Assembly: GCF_001007995.1 (NCBI RefSeq)
Contig: NZ_CP011389.1
Span: forward strand, 2,890,501-2,954,500
Direction of reading: 5' to 3'
Length of the DNA: 64,000 nt
Origin: Deinococcus soli (ex Cha et al. 2016)
Lineage (GTDB): Bacteria; Deinococcota; Deinococci; Deinococcales; Deinococcaceae
In this document: positions 1 to 7,992 of the stretch, piece after piece
Layout: every line of letters begins with the position of its first letter
Numbering within the stretch: the stretch's first letter is position 1
The notes under the pieces: model-generated
Told to the model about the DNA's origin: nothing
What the model saw: the letters and a program-made list of their open reading frames with translations, nothing else
The model's database searches: none
Position numbers and translations under genes: made by a program

Positions 1-1
1 C

Positions 2-412
2 CTGACGCTGACCATGACCCACCCTCGCTTCGGGCACGAGAAGGCCTACCGCGCCTGGACGGACGGCCCGGCGCAACCCACCCAGGCGGACCTGGACGCC
101 CTGACGGACGGCACCCTGAAGCTGGAGGACGGCCCGGCGCGGGCGCTGCAGGCGACCCCGGCGCGTGGCGGGGCGTTCGTGACGCTCGGCGAGGGCCGCA
201 ACCGTCAGGTGCGCCGCATGCTCGAGGACATCGGTCACCCGGTGACGCGCCTGCTGCGCTACCGCGTGGGCGGCCTGTGGCTGGGCAACATGGAGGTCGG
301 CGAGTACCAGCAGCTCGACGAGCGGGACCTGCAGGACCTGCTGCACCCGGAGAAGGTCCCGGCGGCCATCTGGGACCGCCAGTGGGAACGCATCCAGAAA
401 CGCTGGGGGTAA
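2..412 (+). CDS. RsuA/RluB-family rRNA pseudouridine synthase, 3' end only
   Basis: This is the C-terminal part of a pseudouridine synthase that isomerises uridine in ribosomal RNA. The reading frame is open back to base 2, so the gene starts outside the window; the ATG at 14 is internal. About 136 residues are visible. They include the family signature EGRNRQVRRM about 60-70 residues after that ATG, followed by GHPVTRLLRYRVGGLWLGNM, which is typical of the RsuA/RluB/RluE/RluF group. The catalytic Asp lies upstream and is not visible. I cannot tell RluB (23S) from RsuA (16S) from this part. A hairpin repeat and rnpB follow. Confidence 0.85.
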   Translation: MTLTMTHPRFGHEKAYRAWTDGPAQPTQADLDALTDGTLKLEDGPARALQATPARGGAFVTLGEGRNRQVRRMLEDIGHPVTRLLRYRVGGLWLGNMEVGEYQQLDERDLQDLLHPEKVPAAIWDRQWERIQKRWG

Positions 413-428
413 AGGGGTCGTGGGTCGT

Positions 429-470
429 GGCTGTGGGTTGTCGGAAGGGCCTTTCCCACAGCCCACAGCC
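429..470. repeat. Palindromic repeat, copy A (5' of rnpB)
   Basis: Arms 429-441 and 458-470 are 13 nt long and complementary except for one G-T position. The inner part forms a second small stem, GGAA...TTCC. The arms share TGGGTTGT and ACAGCCCA with copy B at 972-1034, so the two appear to be diverged copies of one element. Copy A may also end transcription of the upstream pseudouridine synthase gene. Confidence 0.7.
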
Positions 471-478
471 CGGCCTGC

Positions 479-484
479 TATGCT
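479..484 (+). promoter_or_regulatory. -10 box of rnpB
   Basis: TATGCT lies 7 nt before the base of the P1 helix of RNase P RNA, which places the transcription start at about 490-492. No good -35 is visible, and the upstream flank is occupied by the palindromic repeat. Confidence 0.6.
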
Positions 485-489
485 CTGTC

Positions 490-930
<441 letters not shown>

Positions 931-971
931 CGAAGCAGGCCGCCCCGGTTTCCCGGAGGTGGCCTGTTTCG

Positions 972-1034
972 GGTTGTGGGCGGTGGGTTGTCGGTCGTGG
1001 GAACAGCTTTTCCTACAGCCCACAACCCACAACC
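972..1034. repeat. Palindromic repeat, copy B (3' of rnpB)
   Basis: The 20-nt arms 972-991 and 1015-1034 are complementary with three mismatches, and the loop contains GGAA...TTCC. The right arm reaches the TAG stop codon of the DUF423 gene. The element can act as a bidirectional terminator between rnpB (+) and the convergent DUF423 gene (-). It resembles copy A at 429-470. Confidence 0.7.
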
Positions 1035-1390
1035 TACACTCCCTTCTTCACGTCCAGCGCGGCCAGTACGAACCCGGCGATCATGAGCGCGCCGCCGATG
1101 GGCGTGACCGCGCCGAGCACCTTCACGCCGGTCAGGGCCAGCACGTACAGACTGCCGCTGAAGATGACGGCCCCGGCGAGCAGGAAGCCGGGCGCGCGGC
1201 GCTGCGCGGGCTGGGTGCCCAGCGCGAGCAACGCCAGCGCGGCGTACATCTGGTAGCGGGCGCCGGTCTCGAAGTTGGCGAGCATCGCGGCGTCCAGGCG
1301 GGGTTTCAGGCCGTGCGCGGCGAAGGCGCCCAGCGCGACGGCCAGCGCGGCCAGGATCGCGCCGCTCTGTAATGTCCGGGAGGGGGTCAT
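1034..1390 (-). CDS. DUF423 family small membrane protein
   Basis: The product has 118 residues and is nearly all hydrophobic, with about four predicted membrane segments. The pattern GAFAAHGLKPRLD near the N-terminus, the ARYQMYAALALL segment and the GAVIFSGSLYVLALTG block are characteristic of DUF423 (E. coli YgdD relatives). The family sits in the inner membrane and its function is unknown. The gene is convergent with rnpB and divergent from mraZ. The length agrees with the family. Confidence 0.88.
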   Translation of the reverse strand: MTPSRTLQSGAILAALAVALGAFAAHGLKPRLDAAMLANFETGARYQMYAALALLALGTQPAQRRAPGFLLAGAVIFSGSLYVLALTGVKVLGAVTPIGGALMIAGFVLAALDVKKGV

Positions 1391-1450
1391 GGGGGCAGGG
1401 TAGCGGGTGGGGGGCGGGGTGGGTGTCCTGCCCCGCCCGGGGGGCTCCGG

Positions 1451-1497
1451 TGGGAATCCGGGGTCGCCTGTGGGGGGAACTGGGGGAGCCGGTGGGA
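1451..1497 (+). promoter_or_regulatory. MraZ-type operator, upstream cluster
   Basis: TGGGN boxes occur at 1451-1455, 1471-1475, 1481-1485 and 1493-1497, with start-to-start spacings of 20, 10 and 12 bp. MraZ proteins of E. coli and Mycoplasma bind direct TGGG(N) repeats about one helical turn apart upstream of mraZ. This cluster lies just upstream of the candidate -10 at 1526. Confidence 0.6.
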
Positions 1498-1525
1498 ATC
1501 GGTGGTAAATCGTGGTGGTGGCTGT

Positions 1526-1531
1526 TACACT
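1526..1531 (+). promoter_or_regulatory. Candidate -10 box for the mraZ operon
   Basis: TACACT lies about 105 nt before the mraZ start. No convincing -35 hexamer is seen at the right distance, so this assignment is tentative. Confidence 0.4.
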
Positions 1532-1605
1532 CGCCGCATCAACCGAAATGCGTTCAGCTCGTGTTCACGGTTGACCGTGACCGCCCGTCCGGCCGCCCGT
1601 GGTGG

Positions 1606-1620
1606 TGGGACCGGGTGGGG
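1606..1620 (+). promoter_or_regulatory. MraZ-type operator, leader cluster
   Basis: TGGGA (1606-1610) and TGGGG (1616-1620) are separated by exactly 5 bp, the spacing of TGGGN-N5-TGGGN that E. coli MraZ binds. The pair sits immediately before the ribosome binding site, so binding here would block transcription or elongation into mraZ. Confidence 0.55.
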
Positions 1621-1635
1621 AAGAAGGGGAGACGT

Positions 1636-2064
1636 TTGCCGTTTGGAGAGTACCCGTACACCATCGACGACAAGGGCCGCGTGGTCATGCCACCCGCGTT
1701 CCGTGACTTCGTGGAGGACGGCATGATCCTGACGCGCGGCATGGAGGGCTGCCTGTACGTGTTTCCGCTGTCCAGCTGGAAGCGCGTGGAGGAGCAACTC
1801 GAGGGCCTGCCGCTCACGGACGCCGAGTCACGCGCGTTCGTGCGTTTCTTCTATTCCGGCGCGAACAAGGCGCGGCTGGACAACCAGAGCCGCGTGTCCG
1901 TCCCGCAGACGCTGCGGGCCTTCGCGGGCCTGGACAGCGACGTGATCGTGGCTGGCGCCCCCGGACGCCTGGAACTCTGGAACCCGGCGCGCTGGGAGGC
2001 GGCGATCACGGCCGTGCAGGACCATCCCCCCAAACCTGAGCTTCTCACGAACTTCGTGGCGTGA
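1636..2064 (+). CDS. mraZ: Transcriptional regulator MraZ
   Basis: MraZ (142 aa) is the DNA-binding repressor encoded at the start of division and cell wall clusters. Two SpoVT/AbrB-like half domains are visible, at about 5-50 (GEYPYTIDDKGRVVMPPAFR) and about 76-120 (RLDNQSRVSVPQTLRAFAG). I chose the TTG at 1636 because it gives the canonical N-terminus (L/M)PFGEYPY and follows a strong ribosome binding site (AAGGGGA at about 1624-1630); the upstream open frame has no family similarity. The stop overlaps the start of rsmH, so the two are translationally coupled. TGGG repeats upstream suggest autoregulation. Confidence 0.95.
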   Translation: MPFGEYPYTIDDKGRVVMPPAFRDFVEDGMILTRGMEGCLYVFPLSSWKRVEEQLEGLPLTDAESRAFVRFFYSGANKARLDNQSRVSVPQTLRAFAGLDSDVIVAGAPGRLELWNPARWEAAITAVQDHPPKPELLTNFVA

Positions 2065-3029
2065 CCCCAATGACTGACCCTGATTTTCCCACTGACCCCC
2101 ACGCGACCCTGATCGGGGAAGCGCCTGAATCCGACCTGACCCCCACCGACCTCACCCCCGAATCCGGGGAGATCCTCTTGCACGTGCCCGTCCTGGCTGC
2201 CGAGGTGCTGGAGATGCTCCAGCCCGCGCCCGGCAAGGTGTTCGTGGACGGCACGCTGGGCGGCGCCGGGCACACCGGGCTGCTGCTCGCGGCGGGCGCG
2301 ACCGTGTATGGCATCGACCAGGACCCCTACGCCCTGAACCGCGCGCGCGCCGCGAACCCGCACGGCCTGACGGTGCTGGAAGGCAACTACCGCGACATGA
2401 CTGCTCTACTGGCCGGGGTGGGCGTGACGCAGGTGGACGGCATCCTGCTCGACATCGGCGTGAGTTCGTTTCAGCTGGACGACACCGCGCGCGGCTTCTC
2501 GTACCACACCGAGGCGCCGCTGGACATGCGCATGAGCCAGTCCGGCGAGAGCGCCGCCGACGTGGTCAACGAGTACGACGCCGAGGAACTGGCGTCCATC
2601 ATCTACGAGTACGGCGAGGACCGCCTGTCGCGCCGCATCGCCCGCGCCATCATCGCCGCGCGCGAGCAGGCGCCCATCGAGACGACCGTGCAACTCGCCG
2701 ACATCGTCAAACGGGCGTACCCGGGGTTCTCGAAGGGCATCCACCCCGCCCGGCGCACCTTCCAGGCGCTGCGCATCCACGTGAACGACGAACTCGGCGC
2801 GCTGCGCGACGGCCTGGCCGCTGCCGAGACGCTGCTGGTCCCCGGCGGGCGGCTGGCGGTCATCAGCTTCCACTCGCTGGAAGACCGCATCGTCAAGCGC
2901 TTCCTGCTGGGCAGCGAGACCCTGGAGCCCCTCACGAAACGGCCCGTGATCGCAGGTGACGAGGAACAGGCCACCAACCCCCGCGCCCGCAGCGCCAAAC
3001 TGCGCGGCGCGCAGCGGGTCGGCGCATGA
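2061..3029 (+). CDS. rsmH: 16S rRNA m4C1402 methyltransferase RsmH
   Basis: RsmH (MraW) uses S-adenosylmethionine to methylate N4 of C1402 in 16S rRNA, in the ribosomal P site. In the 322-aa product the conserved domain begins at HVPVLAAEVLEML (41-53). The SAM-binding loop is FVDGTLGGAGHT (61-72), and VISFHSLEDRIVKRF (about 267-281) and NPRARSAKLR (about 307-316) are family signatures. About 40 acidic, proline-rich residues precede the domain. The start is GTG 2061, overlapping the mraZ stop, or ATG 2070; the sequence does not decide. The gene overlaps ftsL by 4 nt (ATGA). Confidence 0.95.
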   Translation: MTPMTDPDFPTDPHATLIGEAPESDLTPTDLTPESGEILLHVPVLAAEVLEMLQPAPGKVFVDGTLGGAGHTGLLLAAGATVYGIDQDPYALNRARAANPHGLTVLEGNYRDMTALLAGVGVTQVDGILLDIGVSSFQLDDTARGFSYHTEAPLDMRMSQSGESAADVVNEYDAEELASIIYEYGEDRLSRRIARAIIAAREQAPIETTVQLADIVKRAYPGFSKGIHPARRTFQALRIHVNDELGALRDGLAAAETLLVPGGRLAVISFHSLEDRIVKRFLLGSETLEPLTKRPVIAGDEEQATNPRARSAKLRGAQRVGA

Positions 3030-3451
3030 AGCGCCGCGTGAACCTGCCGCGCCTGAACCTTCCACAGTGGCGCGGTGTCTCCGTGGGCCGGACTTGGCCG
3101 GACCTGGACCTGACGCTGCCCACCTGGCGTGCCCGGGCGGTGCGGTACCTGCTGATCTACGTGGCGCTGGTCGTGGCGCTCGTCAGCGTGCGGGCCTCGA
3201 CCAGTGGTGTGAGGCCCGCCCTGCGTGAGGCGCAGGGGCGCGAGCAGGCGCTTGTCACGCAGCGGGACAACCTGATCCTGCAACTCGAGGCGCTCGAGAC
3301 GCCGCAGCGGATCATCGAGTGGGCGCGCGGCAACAGCATGCGCCTGTACGCCGACGCGCCCAAGGACACCGCTGACATCCCCGCGATTCCCGCCGCGGCG
3401 CCCGCCCCCGTTCCCGCCCGCACCGTGGAGGTGACCACCCAGTGGAAGTGA
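3026..3451 (+). CDS. ftsL: FtsL-like cell division protein
   Basis: This is a 141-aa bitopic membrane protein with a basic cytoplasmic N-terminus (1-40), one membrane segment at about 41-56 (YLLIYVALVVALVSVR) and a likely coiled coil at about 65-92. After the coil comes ETPQRIIEWARGNSMRL, as in FtsL/DivIC-type septum proteins, and then a Pro/Ala-rich tail. FtsL is poorly conserved, so the call rests on position between rsmH and ftsI, topology and this motif. It would join the FtsB-FtsQ-FtsI-FtsW septal complex. It overlaps rsmH by 4 nt and ftsI by 10 nt. Confidence 0.85.
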   Translation: MKRRVNLPRLNLPQWRGVSVGRTWPDLDLTLPTWRARAVRYLLIYVALVVALVSVRASTSGVRPALREAQGREQALVTQRDNLILQLEALETPQRIIEWARGNSMRLYADAPKDTADIPAIPAAAPAPVPARTVEVTTQWK

Positions 3452-4779
3452 AGATCCGCACCCGCTCGGCCCTGATGCGCCTGATCGCCCTGGCGATGTT
3501 CCTGACGCTGGTCTGGGCGTACGCGCAGCTGGAGTGGGGCGCCCCGCAGAGCGTCAAGCAGCGCGTCGTGCAGGCCCGCGGGTCGATCCTCTCCGCCGAC
3601 GGGCGCGTGCTGGCGACCAGTGTGAACGGCAAGCGGGTGTACCCGCAGGGCACGCTGGCCGGGCAGCTGATCGGGATGATGGGCGCCACCGAGGGCCTCG
3701 AGGGTCTGGAGGCCGCGTACAACGGCGCGTTGACGTCCGGGCAGAACCTGAAGCTGACCCTGGATTCGCAGGTGCAGGCGGCGGCCGAGTCGGCCCTGGC
3801 CCGCGCGGTGCCCGACCATCAGGCGGAGTACGGTTCGGTGATGGTCCTCGAGACCCGCACGGGTCGCGTGCTGGCCGCCGCGACGTATCCGCCGTTCAAC
3901 CCGAACGAGTGGCGGCAGTTCAGTCAGGAGCAGCGGCGCAACCGGCCGTTCATCGACCTGTTCGAGCCGGGTTCGACCGTGAAGGCGCTGGTGGTGGCCG
4001 CCGCGCTGAACGAGGGCCTGACCACCCCGAACACGCTGTACAGCACGCCCATGAGCCGCTTCGTGGGGGGGCGCTGGGGCAGCCGCATCGGGGACGCGGT
4101 CGCTCATCCGTCCACGCTGACCACGCAGGGCATCCTGCGCTACAGCAGCAACGTCGGCATGACGCACATCGTCGAGAAATTTGAGCCGAAGCGGATGCGG
4201 GAGTACCTGGCCAGCTACGGCTTCGGGCAGGAGGTGGCGTTGCCGGTCGTGCCGACGGGCCGCGGGTCGTTGCGTCCGCTGGCCGAGTGGGGTGATCTGG
4301 TGCGCGCCACGAACTCGTTCGGGCAGGGGATGAACGGCACGAACCTGCAACTGGTGGCGGCGTTCAACGTGCTGGCGAACGACGGGCAGTACGTGTCGCC
4401 GCGCCTGATCGAGAACGCGGGTGGCCTCGAGCGCCGCGAGGTGCTGCGGCCCGAGGTGGCGCGAACCACGCGGCAACTGCTGCTGAATGTGATCAACGAG
4501 GGTATTTTCGGGCAGGCCGGGATCAAGGGCTACGACCTGGCGGGGAAGACCGGCACGGCGCAGGTGGTCGTGGACGGGCGGTACTCCAGCACGGTCTACG
4601 ACAGTGTGTTTGCAGGGTTCCTTCCGGCGGAGGCGCCGCGCGTGACGATCACGGTGATGGTGCACGGGGCGAAGCAGCGGCATCACGGGTCGCAGCTGGC
4701 CGCGCCGATCTTCCGGGAGATTTCAGCGCAGGTGCTGTCGTCATGGGGGGCCGCGCCACACGCCCAGAATGAACCATGA
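3442..4779 (+). CDS. ftsI: Septal peptidoglycan transpeptidase FtsI (PBP3-like)
   Basis: A class B penicillin-binding protein (445 aa) that cross-links septal peptidoglycan. The N-terminal anchor is at about 12-30. The dimerisation-type domain opens with RGSIL (46-50). The active-site motifs are all present: STVK (S178 is the acylated serine), SSN (235-237) and KTGTAQ (369-374). The protein is shorter than the usual 550-600 residues because the domain between the anchor and the transpeptidase is reduced. It is the last gene of the mraZ operon; a terminator follows at 4802. Confidence 0.93.
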   Translation: MEVKIRTRSALMRLIALAMFLTLVWAYAQLEWGAPQSVKQRVVQARGSILSADGRVLATSVNGKRVYPQGTLAGQLIGMMGATEGLEGLEAAYNGALTSGQNLKLTLDSQVQAAAESALARAVPDHQAEYGSVMVLETRTGRVLAAATYPPFNPNEWRQFSQEQRRNRPFIDLFEPGSTVKALVVAAALNEGLTTPNTLYSTPMSRFVGGRWGSRIGDAVAHPSTLTTQGILRYSSNVGMTHIVEKFEPKRMREYLASYGFGQEVALPVVPTGRGSLRPLAEWGDLVRATNSFGQGMNGTNLQLVAAFNVLANDGQYVSPRLIENAGGLERREVLRPEVARTTRQLLLNVINEGIFGQAGIKGYDLAGKTGTAQVVVDGRYSSTVYDSVFAGFLPAEAPRVTITVMVHGAKQRHHGSQLAAPIFREISAQVLSSWGAAPHAQNEP

Positions 4780-4801
4780 GTACAGAATGAGAAGTGATGT
4801 G

Positions 4802-4823
4802 GAGCTGGCCTGCGGGTCAGCTC
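4802..4823 (+). terminator. Terminator of the mraZ-rsmH-ftsL-ftsI operon
   Basis: Nine-base arms 4802-4810 and 4815-4823 (one G-U pair) close a TGCG tetraloop and are followed by the T-rich tail TTCTTGTT. It starts 22 nt after the ftsI stop codon. Confidence 0.75.
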
Positions 4824-5231
4824 TTCTTGTTGGTGGACTCATGCGTTCTCAGGTCCGGCAGGTGACGTGGGTTGCAATTTCCGGGCAGTTGGGGAGAGGT
4901 TCCGTCCAGCCGGGACCCCTTTTCTGTCTGGAACAGACGTATACAATGAGAAACTAAATGAGAGAATTAGAACATATCTCATTTTAGGAAATGCTGTCTG
5001 TAAGTTGTATTTCAACTATTTTTGACTGGGTATAGAATAAATTGATATTTATAATGAGTTCACAAAAGTGAATATCTTAAAAAACTCCCATATTGACCCC
5101 GTACGCTCATCCCCAGGTCAGGTGAATCCTTCATTCCCTGCCTCCGAATGTCCCCACCAACAGGGACCGCATCACAACCCCCACCTCACCAGAGCCAGGC
5201 ACGAGCACCGACGTGCCTGACAGGAGCGTTC
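4824..5231. other. Non-coding gap with an AT-rich core
   Basis: No convincing gene is seen between the ftsI terminator and the 3D-domain gene. From about 4925 to 5095 the sequence is strikingly AT-rich for this genome. It includes a small hairpin (TTCAC-AAAA-GTGAA, 5059-5072) and several TTGA/TATA-like hexamers such as TTGACT at about 5020 and TATAGAAT shortly after. These could be promoter or regulatory DNA for the downstream gene, but I cannot single out one promoter. A short frame starting inside ftsI (4769-4957) has no family features. Confidence 0.5.
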
Positions 5232-5801
5232 ATGTTTCAAGCCCCCATCCGCCGACTGCAAGCCCTGATCGTGGCCCTTGTCGGCTTCACCGGCGCCGCC
5301 GCACAGACCGCCACCCCGGCCCTCCCGGCCAGCACGGTCGCCACCGACGCCGTCCGGGACGCCCTCGCCCAGACCGCCCCCAGCCAGAACAGCGCCCAGC
5401 AGGCCGCGCAGAACCGCGCCGCGGGCGTCGCCGCGACACAGGCCAGCGACACCGTCGCCTACACCCCCATCCGCGGCAAGAGCGTCATCGCGCGCAGCAC
5501 CGCCTACAACAGCACCCCCGGTCAGACCGACGCCACGCCGTTCATCACCGCGACCGGCACCCGCACCCGCCCCGGCGTGATCGCGCTGTCCCGCGACCTC
5601 CTGCGCATCTTCCCCTACGGCACCCGCGTGATCATCGAGGACCTGAGCGGCAAGTACAACGGCATGCTCAAGAACCGCGTGTTCATCGTGGAGGACACCA
5701 TGGCCGCCCGCAAGACCAACTCCGTGGACCTCTGGATGCCCACCCGCAGCGAGGCCCTGAACTGGGGCGCCCGGCAGATCCGCATCACCGCCGTCCGCTG
5801 A
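5232..5801 (+). CDS. Secreted 3D-domain (RlpA-like barrel) protein
   Basis: The 189-aa product begins with a signal peptide (about 1-24, ending GAAAQ), followed by an Ala/Thr/Gln-rich linker to about residue 75. The C-terminal part, about 85-189, reads STAYNSTPGQTDATPFITATGTRTRPG...VIALSRDLLRIFPYGTRV...NRVFIVEDTM...NSVDLWMPTRSEALNWG. This is the 3D domain, named for three conserved Asp residues, with the double-psi barrel fold of lytic transglycosylases and related cell wall proteins. The ATG at 5232 is chosen for the AGGAG-type site (5221-5226) and the signal peptide. It probably acts on peptidoglycan; substrate unknown. Confidence 0.85.
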   Translation: MFQAPIRRLQALIVALVGFTGAAAQTATPALPASTVATDAVRDALAQTAPSQNSAQQAAQNRAAGVAATQASDTVAYTPIRGKSVIARSTAYNSTPGQTDATPFITATGTRTRPGVIALSRDLLRIFPYGTRVIIEDLSGKYNGMLKNRVFIVEDTMAARKTNSVDLWMPTRSEALNWGARQIRITAVR

Positions 5802-5894
5802 CCCCGCACACCCCCTGACCGCCGCCCCCACCCCGGGAGCGGCGGTTTCCTGTGCCGTCCCACGCTGCTCCAGTTCACGCCGCGCAGCGGGTGC

Positions 5895-5900
5895 TATTCT
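5895..5900 (+). promoter_or_regulatory. -10 box, leaderless type (ABC permease)
   Basis: TATTCT ends 8 nt before the ATG at 5909, which supports that start over the upstream in-frame ATG at 5852. Confidence 0.6.
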
Positions 5901-5908
5901 CCGCTGTC

Positions 5909-7081
5909 ATGACTGCCCCTGACCGGACGCTCGCCTGGACGCTGGCCCGCGCGCACCTGCGCCGCCGCCGCACCCAGAACGTCCTGACCATCCTGGGCAT
6001 CGCCGTGGGCGTCATGGCGCTGATCGCCGCGCTGAGCCTCACCAACGGCTTCACCCGCGCACTGATCAGCGCCACCCTGCGCGCCAGCCCGCACCTGAGC
6101 GTCACCGCCTACACGCCCAGCGGCCCCAGCCCGGACCTGGAACAGGCCATCCGCTCTGATGGGCGCGTGCAAGCCTTCACGCCCTTCCTGGCCGACAAGG
6201 GCCTCCTGACCCGCCCCGCCAGCGACGGGCGGGCCGCCGGGGTGGACTTCACCACCCTGTTCGGCGTGACCCGCGACGCCGCGCGGGTGCTGGACCTGCC
6301 CCCCGAGGAACGCCTGACCCTGGGCACCCTGAAAGACGGCGAGGTCATGCTGGGCGCCGCCCTGGCCCGCAGCGTCGGCGCCTTCAGTGGCGAGGAGGTT
6401 CGCCTGCTGAACAGCAGCCAGCGCCGCACCACCCTGAAGATCCGGGGCGTGTTCCAGACCGGCAACTACCTGATCGATTCCGCGTACGCCTTCACCAACC
6501 TGAAGACGCTGCAACAGCTTCAGGGCACCACGACCATCACCGGGTACCAGCTGCGCCTGCACAACCCGGACCTCGCGCCCAGGGTCGGGGACGACCTGAC
6601 CCGCACCCGCGCGTACTCTGCACTGCCCTGGCAGAGCCTGTACGGCACGCTACTCGACCAGCTGGCCCTGCAGAAGCGGGTCATCGCGTTCGTGGTCCTG
6701 CTGATCGTGGTCGTCGCCGCGTTCGGTATCGCCAACGTCCTGACGCTGGCCGTGTTCGAGAAGACCCAGGAGATTGCCATCCTGCGCGCCATCGGCGCCA
6801 CCCGCACCCTGATCACCCGCGTGTTCCTGATCGAGGGCCTGATCCTAGGCTTTGGGGGCCTGCTGCTGGGCAACGTCCTGGGACTGGCCATCAGCGCCTA
6901 CTTCACGGTGCGGCCATTCACCCTGCCCGGCGACCTGTACTTCATCACCACCCTGCCCGTCGAGGTGAAACTCACCGACATCCTCGCCGTGAACGCCATC
7001 GGCCTGACCACCACCCTGCTCGCGGCCCTGATCCCCGCCCGGCGCGCCGCGAGCGTAGAGCCCGGCCGGATCATCCGCTGA
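5909..7081 (+). CDS. ABC transporter permease (MacB/LolC-FtsX type)
   Basis: The 390-aa membrane protein has the FtsX/MacB layout. One N-terminal membrane segment (about 26-48, NVLTILGIAVGVMALIAALSL) is followed by a large extracytoplasmic domain (about 50-265) and three C-terminal membrane segments (about 270-380). The loop EKTQEIAILRAIGATRTLITRVFLIEG is the typical coupling region that contacts an ATPase. No ATP-binding partner is adjacent, so its ATPase must be encoded elsewhere. Such permeases extrude lipoproteins, peptides or drugs, or work mechanically on cell wall enzymes; which applies here is unknown. Confidence 0.88.
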   Translation: MTAPDRTLAWTLARAHLRRRRTQNVLTILGIAVGVMALIAALSLTNGFTRALISATLRASPHLSVTAYTPSGPSPDLEQAIRSDGRVQAFTPFLADKGLLTRPASDGRAAGVDFTTLFGVTRDAARVLDLPPEERLTLGTLKDGEVMLGAALARSVGAFSGEEVRLLNSSQRRTTLKIRGVFQTGNYLIDSAYAFTNLKTLQQLQGTTTITGYQLRLHNPDLAPRVGDDLTRTRAYSALPWQSLYGTLLDQLALQKRVIAFVVLLIVVVAAFGIANVLTLAVFEKTQEIAILRAIGATRTLITRVFLIEGLILGFGGLLLGNVLGLAISAYFTVRPFTLPGDLYFITTLPVEVKLTDILAVNAIGLTTTLLAALIPARRAASVEPGRIIR

Positions 7082-7152
7082 GCCGCGGAGCCACCGGGCA
7101 GACCATCCGCTGAACCGCGTCCCCGCCCACCACCCCCGGCCCTCCCGGGGCC

Positions 7153-7158
7153 TAGCAT
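7153..7158 (+). promoter_or_regulatory. -10 box, leaderless type (carbinolamine dehydratase)
   Basis: TAGCAT ends 7 nt before ATG 7166. The alternative ATG at 7157 lies inside this box, so 7166 is the better start. Confidence 0.55.
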
Positions 7159-7165
7159 GCAGGGC

Positions 7166-7504
7166 ATGGCGTACGACCCCCGCATCGGCTACGACTCCAC
7201 CCGCAAACTCACCGACGGCGATGTCCTCCAGGCCAAGCCCGACGGCTGGTGGGGCGACTCCGGGAAGCTCTACCGCGACTATTCCTTCCAGAACTTCATG
7301 GAGGGCGTGAACTTCGCCGTGCGCGTCGCGCAGCAGGCCGAGGAACGCGGCCACCACCCGGACATCCACATCCACTACCACTACGTCCGCGTGAACTACT
7401 ACACCCACGACGCGGGCGGCGTCACCCAGCTCGACCTGGACGCCGCGCGCGCCCTGGACGCCCTGCTCGCCGGGGATACCCAGGGCAGAGACGAGCAGGC
7501 TTGA
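7166..7504 (+). CDS. Pterin-4a-carbinolamine dehydratase
   Basis: The 112-aa protein dehydrates 4a-hydroxytetrahydrobiopterin, recycling the pterin cofactor of aromatic amino acid hydroxylases. The family core is clear: YSFQNFMEGVNFAVRVAQQAEERGHHPD (39-66) with the catalytic His pair and Asp, then VRVNYYTHDAGGVTQLD (74-90). It has an N-terminal extension of about 15 residues. The stop codon overlaps the TTG start of the thioesterase gene. A kynurenine formamidase lies close by on the other strand, so aromatic amino acid turnover is a shared theme, but no hydroxylase is in the window. Confidence 0.9.
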   Translation: MAYDPRIGYDSTRKLTDGDVLQAKPDGWWGDSGKLYRDYSFQNFMEGVNFAVRVAQQAEERGHHPDIHIHYHYVRVNYYTHDAGGVTQLDLDAARALDALLAGDTQGRDEQA

Positions 7505-7974
7505 AGCTCCGCATTCCCGACGCGGACGTCCTGTGGGCGGACCTGCCCGACACGCGCCGCCACGAGCGGACCGTCACCGTGCAGCCCGGCGACCTGGACG
7601 ACCTGCACCACGTGAACAACACCGTGTACCTCGCGTGGTGCGAGCAGGTCGCCCGCGAACACGCCCTGCGCCTGGGCATGGGCACCGACGCCCTGACCGC
7701 GCTGGGCGCCGTGCCCGTCGCGCGGCAGCACATCATCACCTACCACCGCCCCGCCCTGCTGGGTGATCAGGTGCGGGTCCGCACCGCGCTGACCCTGCAC
7801 GCCGGGGTCCGCAGCGTCCGCGCCTACGCCCTGGACCGCGTGAACCCCGGCGACCCCGAGGGCGGCGTGCGCCTCGCCGAGTGCCAGACCGAATGGGTCT
7901 GGGTGGACCCGCAGTCGGGACGGCCCAAACGCGCCCCGGCGCCGGTCAGCGCCGCCTTCGGCTTCGACGGCTGA
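7501..7974 (+). CDS. Acyl-CoA thioesterase, 4HBT hot-dog family
   Basis: The 157-aa protein has the 4-hydroxybenzoyl-CoA thioesterase (hot-dog) signature. VQPGDLDDLHHVNNTVYLAWCEQVARE (28-54) contains the position where family members carry the active-site Asp/Asn, followed by HIITYHRPALLGDQVRVRT. Such enzymes hydrolyse acyl-CoA thioesters; substrate unknown. I use TTG 7501, overlapping the upstream stop, since no better start with a ribosome binding site is visible. Translational coupling with the dehydratase gene is likely. Confidence 0.8.
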   Translation: MKLRIPDADVLWADLPDTRRHERTVTVQPGDLDDLHHVNNTVYLAWCEQVAREHALRLGMGTDALTALGAVPVARQHIITYHRPALLGDQVRVRTALTLHAGVRSVRAYALDRVNPGDPEGGVRLAECQTEWVWVDPQSGRPKRAPAPVSAAFGFDG

Positions 7975-7992
7975 CCGGCGACCTCCCTGCGC

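Noticed and set aside
4769..4957. A 62-codon frame beginning in the end of ftsI
   Set aside because: It runs through the ftsI terminator hairpin and has no ribosome binding site or family similarity.
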